The notes beneath the pieces are model-generated. The model was not told the origin of the DNA. It worked only from the letters and a program-made list of their open reading frames with translations, and searched no databases. Shown here in pieces: positions 44,108 through 52,373 of a DNA stretch of 64,000 nt. A program made the translations under genes and the position numbers. Where the stretch lies: positions 1-64,000 of the forward strand of contig NZ_JAPEPT010000003.1 in the NCBI RefSeq assembly GCF_026339995.1, in the 5' to 3' direction. Position 1 is the first letter of the stretch. Every line of letters begins with the position of its first letter. Source of the DNA: Streptomyces sp. NBC_01481 (GTDB taxonomy: Bacteria > Actinomycetota > Actinomycetes > Streptomycetales > Streptomycetaceae).

Positions 44108-45580
44108 TTCCTGACGATCAGTACGACCGGTACCCCAGAGCGTCCCGCGACCGACCTCAGCTTTCTGCTGCACAAGCATCCCGACAAGGCGCAGACGTTC
44201 TCCACCTCGCACGGCACGGCGCATGTCTTCTATCCCGAGGCATCCGCCGAGCGCTGCACGGCCGCGCTGCTGCTGGAGGTGGATCCGGTGGCGCTGGTGC
44301 GGCGCGGCAAGGCGAAGGGCCGCGGCGGAGCGCCCGATTCGGCGCTCGCGCAGTACGTGAACGACCGGCCCTACGCCGCGTCCTCGCTGCTGGCGGTCGC
44401 GCTGAGCAGCGTGTTCAAGAGCGCTCTGCGGGGCGTGTGCGCCGCGCTGCCCGGGCGGGCCGAGGCCCCGATGCCACTGCGTGTCGAGGTGCCCGCGGTG
44501 CCCGCGCGCGGTGGCGCCGAGCTGGTCCACAAGCTCTTCGGGCCGCTGGGCTGGACATCGGTCGAGGTGGAGCCGGTCGCGCTGGACGAGCAGTTCCCGC
44601 AGTGGGGCGACTCGCGTTACGTACAGCTGGTGCTGGAGGGGGAGCTGCGGCTTGCCGACGCGCTGCGCCAGTTGTACGTCCTGCTGCCGGTGCTCGACGA
44701 CGCCAAGCACTACTGGGTCGCGCCCGACGAGGTGGACAAGCTGTTGCGGGCGGGCGAGGGCTGGCTGGCCGAGCACCCCGAGCAGAAGCTGATCACCAGC
44801 CGCTATCTGTCCCGGCGCTGGGGGCTGACGCGGCAGGCGATGGAGCGCCTCGAGCTGGTACGGCTCGCCGAGACCGACGACCTGGAGGTCGAGGCCGTCG
44901 ACAACGCCGTGGACGAGACGACGGACACGGAAGACAAGCCGGTGCCGCTGGCCGAGCAGCGGCGGGACGCGATTCTCGAGGCGCTCCGCGGTGCCGGGGC
45001 GAGCCGGGTGCTCGACCTGGGCTGTGGGCAGGGCCAGTTGGTGCTGGCGCTGCTCAAGGACGTTCGCTTCACCGAGATCGTCGGGGTGGACGTCTCGGTG
45101 CGTGCGCTCACCATCGCCGGGCGGCGGCTGAAGCTGGACCGCATGGGCGAGCGGCAGGCCGCGCGGGTCACGCTGCTCCAGGGCTCGCTCACGTACACCG
45201 ACAAGCGGCTCGCGGGCTATGACGCGGCCGTACTGAGCGAGGTCATCGAGCACCTGGATCTGCCGCGGCTGCCCGCGCTGGAGTACGCGGTATTCGGATC
45301 CGCGCGGCCGCAGACGGTGATCGTGACCACGCCGAACGTCGAGTACAACGTCCGCTGGGAGACGCTCCCCGCCGGGCATGTGCGCCACGGTGACCACCGC
45401 TTCGAGTGGACGCGCGCGGAATTCCGCGCATGGGCCGGGGCAGTGGCCGAACGAGACGGATACGACGTCGAGTTCGTGGCCGTGGGGCCCGACGACCCGG
45501 AGGTGGGGCCGCCCACCCAGATGGCTGTGTTCAGCAGAAGCGACAAGACCGAGACCGAGAAGGAGGCGAAGGCCGCATGA
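44105..45580 (+). CDS. hen1: Hen1, RNA 3'-terminal ribose 2'-O-methyltransferase
   Basis: Bacterial Hen1 (491 residues) methylates the 2'-OH at the 3' end of a cleaved RNA before Pnkp seals it, protecting the repaired site from re-cleavage. The N-terminal Hen1_L ligase-activating domain (about residues 1-260; FLTISTTG, DLSFLLHKHPDKAQ) precedes a methyltransferase domain with VLDLGCGQGQLVLALL and the metal-binding SEVIEHLDLPRL (EVIEH). The stop overlaps the pnkp start by ATGA. Confidence 0.94.
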   Translation: MFLTISTTGTPERPATDLSFLLHKHPDKAQTFSTSHGTAHVFYPEASAERCTAALLLEVDPVALVRRGKAKGRGGAPDSALAQYVNDRPYAASSLLAVALSSVFKSALRGVCAALPGRAEAPMPLRVEVPAVPARGGAELVHKLFGPLGWTSVEVEPVALDEQFPQWGDSRYVQLVLEGELRLADALRQLYVLLPVLDDAKHYWVAPDEVDKLLRAGEGWLAEHPEQKLITSRYLSRRWGLTRQAMERLELVRLAETDDLEVEAVDNAVDETTDTEDKPVPLAEQRRDAILEALRGAGASRVLDLGCGQGQLVLALLKDVRFTEIVGVDVSVRALTIAGRRLKLDRMGERQAARVTLLQGSLTYTDKRLAGYDAAVLSEVIEHLDLPRLPALEYAVFGSARPQTVIVTTPNVEYNVRWETLPAGHVRHGDHRFEWTRAEFRAWAGAVAERDGYDVEFVAVGPDDPEVGPPTQMAVFSRSDKTETEKEAKAA

Positions 45581-48156
45581 CCACGTCCGCCACGACCACC
45601 GCGCCCGTGAAGCGCAGGCTCCCGGTGACCGACCTGTCCCTCGTCGTCCTCGTCGGCGCCACCGGATCGGGCAAGTCCACCTTCGCCCGTAAGCACTTCA
45701 AGCCCACCGAGGTCATCTCCTCGGACTTCTGCCGCGGCCTCGTCGCCGACGACGAGAACGACCAGAGCGCGAGCGGCGACGCCTTCGACGTACTGCACTA
45801 CATCGCGGGCAAGCGCCTCGCGGCCGGACGGCTGACCGTCGTTGACGCCACGAACGTCCAGCCGGAGAGCCGCAAGCAGCTGGTGCGGCTGGCGCGCGAG
45901 TACGACGTGCTGCCGATCGCGATCGTCCTGGACCTCCCGGAGGAGGTGTGCGCCGAGCGCAATGCCGGGCGCCCCGACCGGGCCGGGATGCCCCGTCATG
46001 TCATCCAGCGCCACCGCCGCGAACTGCGCCGTTCGCTGCGCGGCCTGGAGCGCGAGGGCTTCCGCAAGGTGCACGTCCTGCGCAGCGTGGAGGAGGTCGA
46101 GGCCGCCGAAGTCGTCCTGGAGCGCCGCTACAACGACCTCACCCACCTCGCCGGCCCCTTCGACATCATCGGCGACATCCACGGCTGCAGCTCCGAGCTG
46201 GAGACCCTGCTCGCCAAGCTCGGCTATGTGGACGGAGCACACCCCGATGGCCGTACGGCCGTGTTCGTGGGTGACCTGGTCGACCGGGGACCCGACAGCC
46301 CCGGCGTCCTGCGCCGTGTGATGAGCATGGTCGCCTCCGGCCATGCCCTGTGCGTGCCGGGCAACCACGAGAACAAGCTCGGACGCTGGCTCAAGGGCAG
46401 GAACGTCCAGCACACCCACGGACTGGCCGAGACCGTCGAGCAGCTGGAGAAGGAGGACGACGCTTTCCGTGAGCAGGTGCGGGAGTTCATCGACGGACTC
46501 GTCAGCCACTACGTCCTCGACGAGGGCAAGCTCGTCGTCTGCCACGCCGGTCTGCCCGAGAAGTACCACGGACGCACCTCGGGACGGGTCCGCTCGCACG
46601 CGCTGTACGGCGACACCACCGGCGAGACCGACGAGTTCGGCCTGCCCGTGCGCTACCCGTGGGCAGAGGACTACCGGGGCCGGGCCGCTGTGGTCTACGG
46701 CCACACCCCCGTGCCCAACACCTCATGGATCAACAACACCATCTGCCTGGACACCGGAGCGGTCTTCGGCGGCAAGATGACCGCGCTGCGCTGGCCGGAG
46801 CGCGAGCTCGTCGACGTACCGGCCGAGAAGGTCTGGTACGAGCCGGTCAAGCCGCTCGGCACCGAGGCTCCGGGCGGTCGCGAAGGCAGGCCGCTCGACC
46901 TCGCCGATGTGCAGGGGCGCCGGGTCGTGGAGACCCGGCACATGGCCCGCATCGGCGTGCGCGAGGAGAACGCCGCGGCGGCGCTCGAAGTCATGAGCCG
47001 TTTCGCGGTCGACCCGCGGCTGCTCACCTACCTGCCGCCGACGATGTCGCCGACCGCAACCTCGAAGGAGGAGGGCTATCTGGAGCACCCGGCCGACGCC
47101 TTCGCCCAGTACCGGGCGGACGGCATCGCCAAGGTCGTGTGCGAGGAGAAGCACATGGGCTCGCGGGCGGTGGCGCTGGTATGCCGTGACGCCGGGGCCG
47201 CGCGGGAGCGGTTCGGGGTCGACGGCCCCACGGGCGCGCTGCACACCCGTACGGGACGACCGTTCTTCGACGACCCCTCGGTCACCGAGGAGATCCTCGA
47301 CCGGCTGCGCACGGCCGTCACCGCGGCCGGGCTCTGGCAGGAGCTGGCTGCATCCGACAGCGCCTCCGGCGCGTGCGACTGGCTGCTACTGGACGCCGAG
47401 CTGATGCCTTGGTCGCTCAAGGCGGCCGGGCTGCTGCGCTCGCAGTACGCGGCGGTGGGAGCCGCCTCCGGCGCTGTCTTCCCGGGCGCCACGGCTGCCC
47501 TCGAAGCGGCCGTCGCACGCGGCGTCCCGGTGGACGCGCTGCTCGCCAAGCAGCGCGACCGGGCCGCCGACGCCGCGGAATTCACCGAGGCGTACCGGCG
47601 CTACTGCTGGACGACCGACGGGCTGGACGGGGTGCGTCTCGCGCCGTTCCAGATTCTCGCCGCGCAGGGGCGTTCGCTCGCCTCCGTACCGCACGACGAG
47701 CAGCTGGCCTGGCTGGACCGGCTGGTGGAGCACGACCCGACGGGCCTGCTCCAGGTCACCCGTCGCCTCCTCGTCGACACAGCCGACGAGGCCTCGGTCG
47801 GCGCCGGTGTCGACTGGTGGCTGGAGATGACCGGCAGGGGTGGCGAAGGCATGGTCGTCAAGCCGCTGCAGGCCCTGGCGCGGGATGGAAAGGGCAGGCT
47901 CGTGCAGCCGGGCATCAAGGTCCGCAGCCGCGAGTACCTGCGGATCATCTATGGCCCCGAGTACACCCGCCCGGAGAACCTGGAGCGGCTGCGCAACCGG
48001 TTCCTGAACCACAAGCGCTCGCTGGCGCTGCGGGAGTACGCGCTGGGGCTCGAGGCCCTGGACCGGCTTGCCGACGGGGAGCCGCTGTGGCGGGTCCACG
48101 AAGCGGTGTTCGCGGTGCTCGCACTGGAGTCGGAGCCGGTCGACCCCCGCCTCTGA
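45577..48156 (+). CDS. pnkp: Pnkp, polynucleotide kinase-phosphatase-ligase
   Basis: This 859-residue RNA-repair enzyme has three active modules. The 5'-kinase has P-loop GATGSGKS (residues 27-34). The 2',3'-phosphatase of the calcineurin type has GDIHG (Asp200), GDLVDRGPDS and GNHENKLGR. The C-terminal adenylyltransferase/ligase has nucleophile motif EEKHMGSRA (Lys525). Together with Hen1 it heals and seals tRNAs cut by ribotoxins. The length matches Clostridium Pnkp. It is coupled to hen1, and a strong terminator follows. Confidence 0.95.
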   Translation: MTTSATTTAPVKRRLPVTDLSLVVLVGATGSGKSTFARKHFKPTEVISSDFCRGLVADDENDQSASGDAFDVLHYIAGKRLAAGRLTVVDATNVQPESRKQLVRLAREYDVLPIAIVLDLPEEVCAERNAGRPDRAGMPRHVIQRHRRELRRSLRGLEREGFRKVHVLRSVEEVEAAEVVLERRYNDLTHLAGPFDIIGDIHGCSSELETLLAKLGYVDGAHPDGRTAVFVGDLVDRGPDSPGVLRRVMSMVASGHALCVPGNHENKLGRWLKGRNVQHTHGLAETVEQLEKEDDAFREQVREFIDGLVSHYVLDEGKLVVCHAGLPEKYHGRTSGRVRSHALYGDTTGETDEFGLPVRYPWAEDYRGRAAVVYGHTPVPNTSWINNTICLDTGAVFGGKMTALRWPERELVDVPAEKVWYEPVKPLGTEAPGGREGRPLDLADVQGRRVVETRHMARIGVREENAAAALEVMSRFAVDPRLLTYLPPTMSPTATSKEEGYLEHPADAFAQYRADGIAKVVCEEKHMGSRAVALVCRDAGAARERFGVDGPTGALHTRTGRPFFDDPSVTEEILDRLRTAVTAAGLWQELAASDSASGACDWLLLDAELMPWSLKAAGLLRSQYAAVGAASGAVFPGATAALEAAVARGVPVDALLAKQRDRAADAAEFTEAYRRYCWTTDGLDGVRLAPFQILAAQGRSLASVPHDEQLAWLDRLVEHDPTGLLQVTRRLLVDTADEASVGAGVDWWLEMTGRGGEGMVVKPLQALARDGKGRLVQPGIKVRSREYLRIIYGPEYTRPENLERLRNRFLNHKRSLALREYALGLEALDRLADGEPLWRVHEAVFAVLALESEPVDPRL

Positions 48157-48161
48157 GGGAT

Positions 48162-48191
48162 GTCCGGCGGATCGGGCTCGATCCGCCGGAC
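48162..48191 (+). terminator. Perfect hairpin terminator of the hen1-pnkp operon
   Basis: GTCCGGCGGATCG at 48162-48174 pairs perfectly with 48179-48191 around GGCT, 6 bases after the pnkp stop. Confidence 0.8.
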
Positions 48192-48299
48192 CCAGCTCAC
48201 TGATCCGGCCCGATCGACCGGACAGGACCCTAATCGGACTCCTGATCGACGGTATGAGGGGCGCACGGGTGCGGGTGAGGGGCGCACGCCGGTTTCGCG

Positions 48300-48388
48300 T
48301 TGACGCTCAAGTCCGGGACACCTAGCGTTTTTCACCCCGCCGTGTGACGTGGAATCAACTCTGAGACTGAGAACGCCACTTGACGTGG
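48300..48388 (+). promoter_or_regulatory. Promoter and possible operator of the Crp-like gene
   Basis: TTGACG (48300-48305) and TAGCGT (48323-48328) are separated by exactly 17 bp and form the best vegetative-type promoter in the window, giving a leader of about 120 bases. The leader carries the direct repeat TGACGTGG at 48343-48350 and 48381-48388, which could bind the Crp-like protein itself. The rest of the 301-base gap (48157-48457) holds no gene. Confidence 0.6.
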
Positions 48389-48457
48389 GAGGAAGCAGAC
48401 ACCGACAGAAGCCGTGGTCCCCCGGAAAAGGGCCAGAAAAATCGTTGTGGGGGAGCG

Positions 48458-49186
48458 ATGAGTCTGTTCGGCCAGGACCGCTCGTTCCTCGACGCCCTCG
48501 GCGTCCAGGACCGCCGGGCGCTGCTTGCCGAGGGCGCACCCCGTACCTACGAACCCGGCGACGTGATGATCCGCGAACGGGACACCACGACCTATGTGCT
48601 GGCGCTGCTCTCCGGATGGGCGGTCGTCTCGGTCGAGACGGAGCGCAGCGCACGGCTCATACTCGCCCTGCGCGGCGCGGGCGAGGTCGTGGGTGATCAG
48701 GCCGCCGTCGACCAGGGTTCCCGCAGCGCCACCGTCACCGCACTCGGCCGGGTGGAGGCGGTGGCCGTGTCCGGCGTGCGCTTCCGGGGCTTCCTCGCCG
48801 CCCGGCCGCACGCCACATCGCTGATCATGCGTCAGCTCAGCACGAGGCTGCGCAGCTCCGACATCGAGCGCCGCTCCCTCGCCTCCGGGACCGTCATGCA
48901 GCGGCTGGCCGCCCGCCTCGTCGAGCTCGCCGAGCGAGCCGGCCGCCGTGCCGACGAAGGCATCGTGCTCGAACTTCCCTTGCCGCAGCACGACTTGGCG
49001 GCAGCCATAGGAGCGACCCGGGAGGCGGTCGCCAAGGCATTGCGCCTGCTCAGGGAGCAGGACGTCGTCCGTACAGCCAACCGCACGGTGATCGTCACCG
49101 ATCTTCAGGTGCTCCTGCTGCTCGCCCAGGGCCGGGGGCAGCCACCGGGGACACGCCCGCCGGAGAAATCTCCGCCGGCTGTGTAA
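48458..49186 (+). CDS. Crp/Fnr-family transcriptional regulator
   Basis: This 242-residue regulator has a cNMP-binding beta-roll (about residues 10-125: YEPGDVMIRERDTTTYVLAL; LILALRGAGEVVGDQAAVDQ; RSATVTALG) and a Crp-type winged HTH (about 150-220: LPLPQHDLAAAIGATREAVA; LRLLREQDVV). The phosphate-cassette region of true CRP is only partly conserved, so ligand binding is uncertain. ATG 48458 follows GGGGGAG. It stands 77 bases before a cyclase-like gene, which makes a cyclic-nucleotide link attractive. Confidence 0.9.
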   Translation: MSLFGQDRSFLDALGVQDRRALLAEGAPRTYEPGDVMIRERDTTTYVLALLSGWAVVSVETERSARLILALRGAGEVVGDQAAVDQGSRSATVTALGRVEAVAVSGVRFRGFLAARPHATSLIMRQLSTRLRSSDIERRSLASGTVMQRLAARLVELAERAGRRADEGIVLELPLPQHDLAAAIGATREAVAKALRLLREQDVVRTANRTVIVTDLQVLLLLAQGRGQPPGTRPPEKSPPAV

Positions 49187-49263
49187 ACGGCTACATCGCC
49201 GGTTGCCCAGCGCGGCAAGAGTTGTCCTGTCACCAAGCGCCACAGCACACGCAGGGAGTCCTA

Positions 49264-50082
49264 GTGAGCAGTGCGGGAGCCGTCCACAGACTGGTCGTCT
49301 TCGGAGACGCCTGTGGATCGGGGGAGTTGGGCCTGGACGCCAAGAAGCGCATGCGCGCCGCGATGTACGAGGCGTTCGCGGAGGCGTACGCGTCCGTCGG
49401 CATCGAGCCGGGCCGGGTCCACCAGGAGGACAGGGGAGACGGCATACTCGCGGCCCTGCAGCCCGAGGTGCCGCCGACCCTCATGGTCGGCAGGTGGGTA
49501 GACACCCTCTACGAGAGCCTGCGTGAGCTCAACGACGGCAGCGCACAGCGCCTCCGGTTACGCGTCGGCATGAACGCGGGCCTCGTCCTCAACGACGGCA
49601 AGGGCCTTGTGGGACGCGCGGTGGATCTCGCATGCCGGCTGTGCGACAGCGCCGCGGCGAAGCGGGTCATGACCAACGCCGCCGACGCCGACCTGCTGAT
49701 CGTGGTCTCCGACTGGCTGTACGCCAATGTGGTCGCGGAGGGCGGGCGTTATGTCGAGCCGGGCCACTACCGCCAGGCGCCGGTGAAGAACAAAGAGACC
49801 GACGAGGCGGCATGGTTCCTCATTCCCCGCCGGCCGGAGCCGCCGCTCGACGGTCCGGCCGGGCATCAGACCGGCGGTGGGCCGAAGGGGGACGGCCCAC
49901 CGCCTCCTTCCCCGCCGCAAGCGAATCCCGCAGCGGGCGATGAGGCGCCCACGAAGCTGACGAAGCCGGCGAAGCAGTACAACGCCCAGGGAGACATGCA
50001 GATCTTCGAGGGCAACAAGATCCACGGTGGATTCACCGGCATCCGCAAAGACCGCCCGGGCACGGGAGGCGACGCCGCATGA
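49264..50082 (+). CDS. Class III cyclase-like protein with C-terminal docking motif
   Basis: This 272-residue protein carries a class III nucleotidyl cyclase-like domain (residues 8-185). Both metal-binding aspartates are present (Asp15 in VVFGDACGSG, Asp59 in RGDGILAAL). LRLRVGMNAGLV and GRAVDLACRL follow; the usual transition-state Asn is Asp121, with Arg125 kept, a variation that also fits pyrimidine cyclases or weak enzymes. Residues 188-235 are a Pro-rich linker. Residues 239-257 (YNAQGDMQIFEGNKIHGG) match a segment at the start of the next protein. GTG 49264 has a CAGGGAG site. The stop overlaps the next gene by ATGA. Confidence 0.8.
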   Translation: MSSAGAVHRLVVFGDACGSGELGLDAKKRMRAAMYEAFAEAYASVGIEPGRVHQEDRGDGILAALQPEVPPTLMVGRWVDTLYESLRELNDGSAQRLRLRVGMNAGLVLNDGKGLVGRAVDLACRLCDSAAAKRVMTNAADADLLIVVSDWLYANVVAEGGRYVEPGHYRQAPVKNKETDEAAWFLIPRRPEPPLDGPAGHQTGGGPKGDGPPPPSPPQANPAAGDEAPTKLTKPAKQYNAQGDMQIFEGNKIHGGFTGIRKDRPGTGGDAA

Positions 50083-52373
50083 GCGACCAGGACGACGCCC
50101 CGCCCCAGGACGACAAGAGCGAGGATGCGCAGCCGCAGCCCTCCGCATCCGAGAACAGCGGCGGCGACTCGGGCGAGCCGCAGCAGACCGAGGCCAACCC
50201 CTTCGAGAAGGCCGGACGCAACCCTCTCGGCGGCGCGGGCGGCACCGGCGGCGCGGGCACCGCGCACGCCGCCCGGCGCACCTTCGCACCCGGCCGTGCC
50301 GAGCGCACGTACGACATCCGCGGCGACGGCCAGGTGTATGAGGGCAATCTCTTCATCGGCCAGTTCGGCCCCGACAGTCAGCCCGTGGTCCAGGGCAGGG
50401 TCCCGCAGGAGACGTTGAATCATCTCGCCGACGTCTACTGCGAGGCGTCCGGCTACCACCGGATGAAGCAACTCCTGCGCACCGACGGCCTTCTGGTGCT
50501 GTGCGGCGAACCGGGCAGCGGTCGCAAGGCCACCGCGCTCGCCCTGCTCTCCGAGCTGACGGGCAACCAGGTCACCCGACTCGACCCCACTCACGCGGTG
50601 CACGAGATCAACGAGCAGATGATCGAGAGCGCGGTCGGGCATCTGCTGGAGCTGCCGCAGGACGACGGGCGGCGCGAACCCGAGCGCGGCCGGGGCGAGC
50701 ACCGTAGGGAAACCCGCAGGCCCGGCCGCCTCTCCGAGCTTCACCTCGACCGCTTCGCCGAACTGCTGCGCAAGGCCGATGCGTACGGAGTTGTGCTGAT
50801 CGAGAGCGGAGACCTGGCCGACCGGGTGCTGCGCGGCCGCTACGGCATGTACTGCCCGCCCGCCCCCGCCGACGAGGTGCTCCACCGCCACCTGAGGGTG
50901 CTGCTCAAGGGCGAGCCGGAAGGTGCCCTGGAAAGCGCGCGAGCGCTGGCCGCTCGTACTGATGTGACCGAGGCACTCGGCCTCGACGAGCTGCGGCCGG
51001 GGGAGGCCGCCCGGCTCGCCGACCATCTGGCGCGCCGCCAGAAGGGCGAGCTGACGGACGAGCAACTGCTTGACGACTGCGCCTCCTTCGTCCGTGCACA
51101 GGCACGTGCGTGGTTCGCGGGGGCCGACCGGCCCGGCACCCTTCCCGAGGCGCAGCCGACGCTGAGCGCCGCCGCCTTCCGTATCGCCGTGGCCGTGTTC
51201 AACGGCTCTCCCTACAGCCTCACGGCGGAGGCAGCCGAACTGCTGGCGTGGGAGCTTGCGGTGACCCTCGACCCCGAAGAGCCCACGGGGCGACGGCTCT
51301 TCGGCACGCATGCCGAGATCCGCCCGATGCTCGCCCGCTCGGTGCTGGAGGACGGCGAACTCGACCTCGGAGACGCCAAGGTCCCCATGCGGGCCATCCG
51401 TTTCCAGGGCGAGGCGCTCGCGACCGCCGTGCTCCGCGAGGTGTGGCACGGCTATCACAATGTGCGCGGCCCCATGGCCCGCTGGCTGCGGGTCCTGTGC
51501 GACGACCCGCGCCCCGAGGTGTGGGTGCGCGCCTCCATCGCGGCCGGTGTTCTGTGCTCCTGGGACTGGATCTACGGATTCGGTGAACTGGTGCGCCCCA
51601 TGGCCACGCTGGACGGCGTCGTCCCGCAGATGGCCGCGGCCACGGCGCTCGCCGAGGCGGCGCGCGAGCCGAAGGTGCAGCCTGCCGTCAAGGCGCTGGT
51701 GAAGGAGTGGGCGAAGAGCGAGAACGACGCGCTGCGCGACACCGCCGTACTGGCCCACGGCTATGCCCTGCCGGCCGGATCGGTCAGGTCCTCGCTCGAC
51801 GCGCTGGCGAGCGTGGTGCGCAAGCTCGACGACGAGGACGCCGGCGTGATCGGCACGGCGTCGTTCAGCGTCATGCGGCTCCTCGCGTCCGGTGAGCCCG
51901 AGACGGTCGTCGAACGGCTCGTCGACTGGGTGGAGGACGGGCGCCGCAAGCTCGTCGATCTTGTGCTGATCTCCATGATCGGGACGCTGACCATGCGTAC
52001 CACCTACCTCTGGGGCCTCGACGAGGTCCCCGAACTCGAGCCGTACGACGCACAGCCGCTGATCGTCGCGCTGCTGGCGACCCGGCCGGAACTCGCGCCG
52101 GATCTGGCGGACCTGGTGCGGCGCGCCGTGTCCACCGCCCGCGCCGGAGGGACGGCGCTCGACGAACTGAGCAGCCTGCTGCGCCGGGCCGCCCGCAATG
52201 AGGAAGCGCTCGGGCTGGTCTGCGGGTTCCTGCCGCTGCTCGCCACGACGCGCAGGGACCGCGACCGGCTGCGGAGTCTGCTGGCGGACCTCGTCAGGGA
52301 CCGCGACAGGCCGATGGACAAGGCGGCGGCGGGGCGGATGTGGGACGCCGTGGGCGCAGGAGCTGAGCGATGA
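50079..52373 (+). CDS. P-loop ATPase with helical-repeat C-terminus (STAND-like)
   Basis: This is a 764-residue protein. Residues 1-70 are acidic and disordered. Residues 78-96 (YDIRGDGQVYEGNLFIGQF) repeat the motif at the end of the cyclase-like protein. A P-loop NTPase follows, with Walker A GEPGSGRKAT (143-152) and a weak Walker B VVLIES (238-243). The C-terminal 350 residues are all-helical, with HEAT-like repeats (PRPEVWVRASIAAGVL; ENDALRDTAVLAHGYAL). This is the layout of STAND-type sensors, in which the repeats detect a trigger and the N-terminal motif recruits an effector. The family is not one I can name. Both ends overlap their neighbours by ATGA. Confidence 0.75.
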   Translation: MSDQDDAPPQDDKSEDAQPQPSASENSGGDSGEPQQTEANPFEKAGRNPLGGAGGTGGAGTAHAARRTFAPGRAERTYDIRGDGQVYEGNLFIGQFGPDSQPVVQGRVPQETLNHLADVYCEASGYHRMKQLLRTDGLLVLCGEPGSGRKATALALLSELTGNQVTRLDPTHAVHEINEQMIESAVGHLLELPQDDGRREPERGRGEHRRETRRPGRLSELHLDRFAELLRKADAYGVVLIESGDLADRVLRGRYGMYCPPAPADEVLHRHLRVLLKGEPEGALESARALAARTDVTEALGLDELRPGEAARLADHLARRQKGELTDEQLLDDCASFVRAQARAWFAGADRPGTLPEAQPTLSAAAFRIAVAVFNGSPYSLTAEAAELLAWELAVTLDPEEPTGRRLFGTHAEIRPMLARSVLEDGELDLGDAKVPMRAIRFQGEALATAVLREVWHGYHNVRGPMARWLRVLCDDPRPEVWVRASIAAGVLCSWDWIYGFGELVRPMATLDGVVPQMAAATALAEAAREPKVQPAVKALVKEWAKSENDALRDTAVLAHGYALPAGSVRSSLDALASVVRKLDDEDAGVIGTASFSVMRLLASGEPETVVERLVDWVEDGRRKLVDLVLISMIGTLTMRTTYLWGLDEVPELEPYDAQPLIVALLATRPELAPDLADLVRRAVSTARAGGTALDELSSLLRRAARNEEALGLVCGFLPLLATTRRDRDRLRSLLADLVRDRDRPMDKAAAGRMWDAVGAGAER

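Noticed and set aside
48341..48357. CRP-consensus site TGTGA...TCA
   Set aside because: Only one half matches, and the spacing is 7 rather than 6; kept only as part of the leader description.
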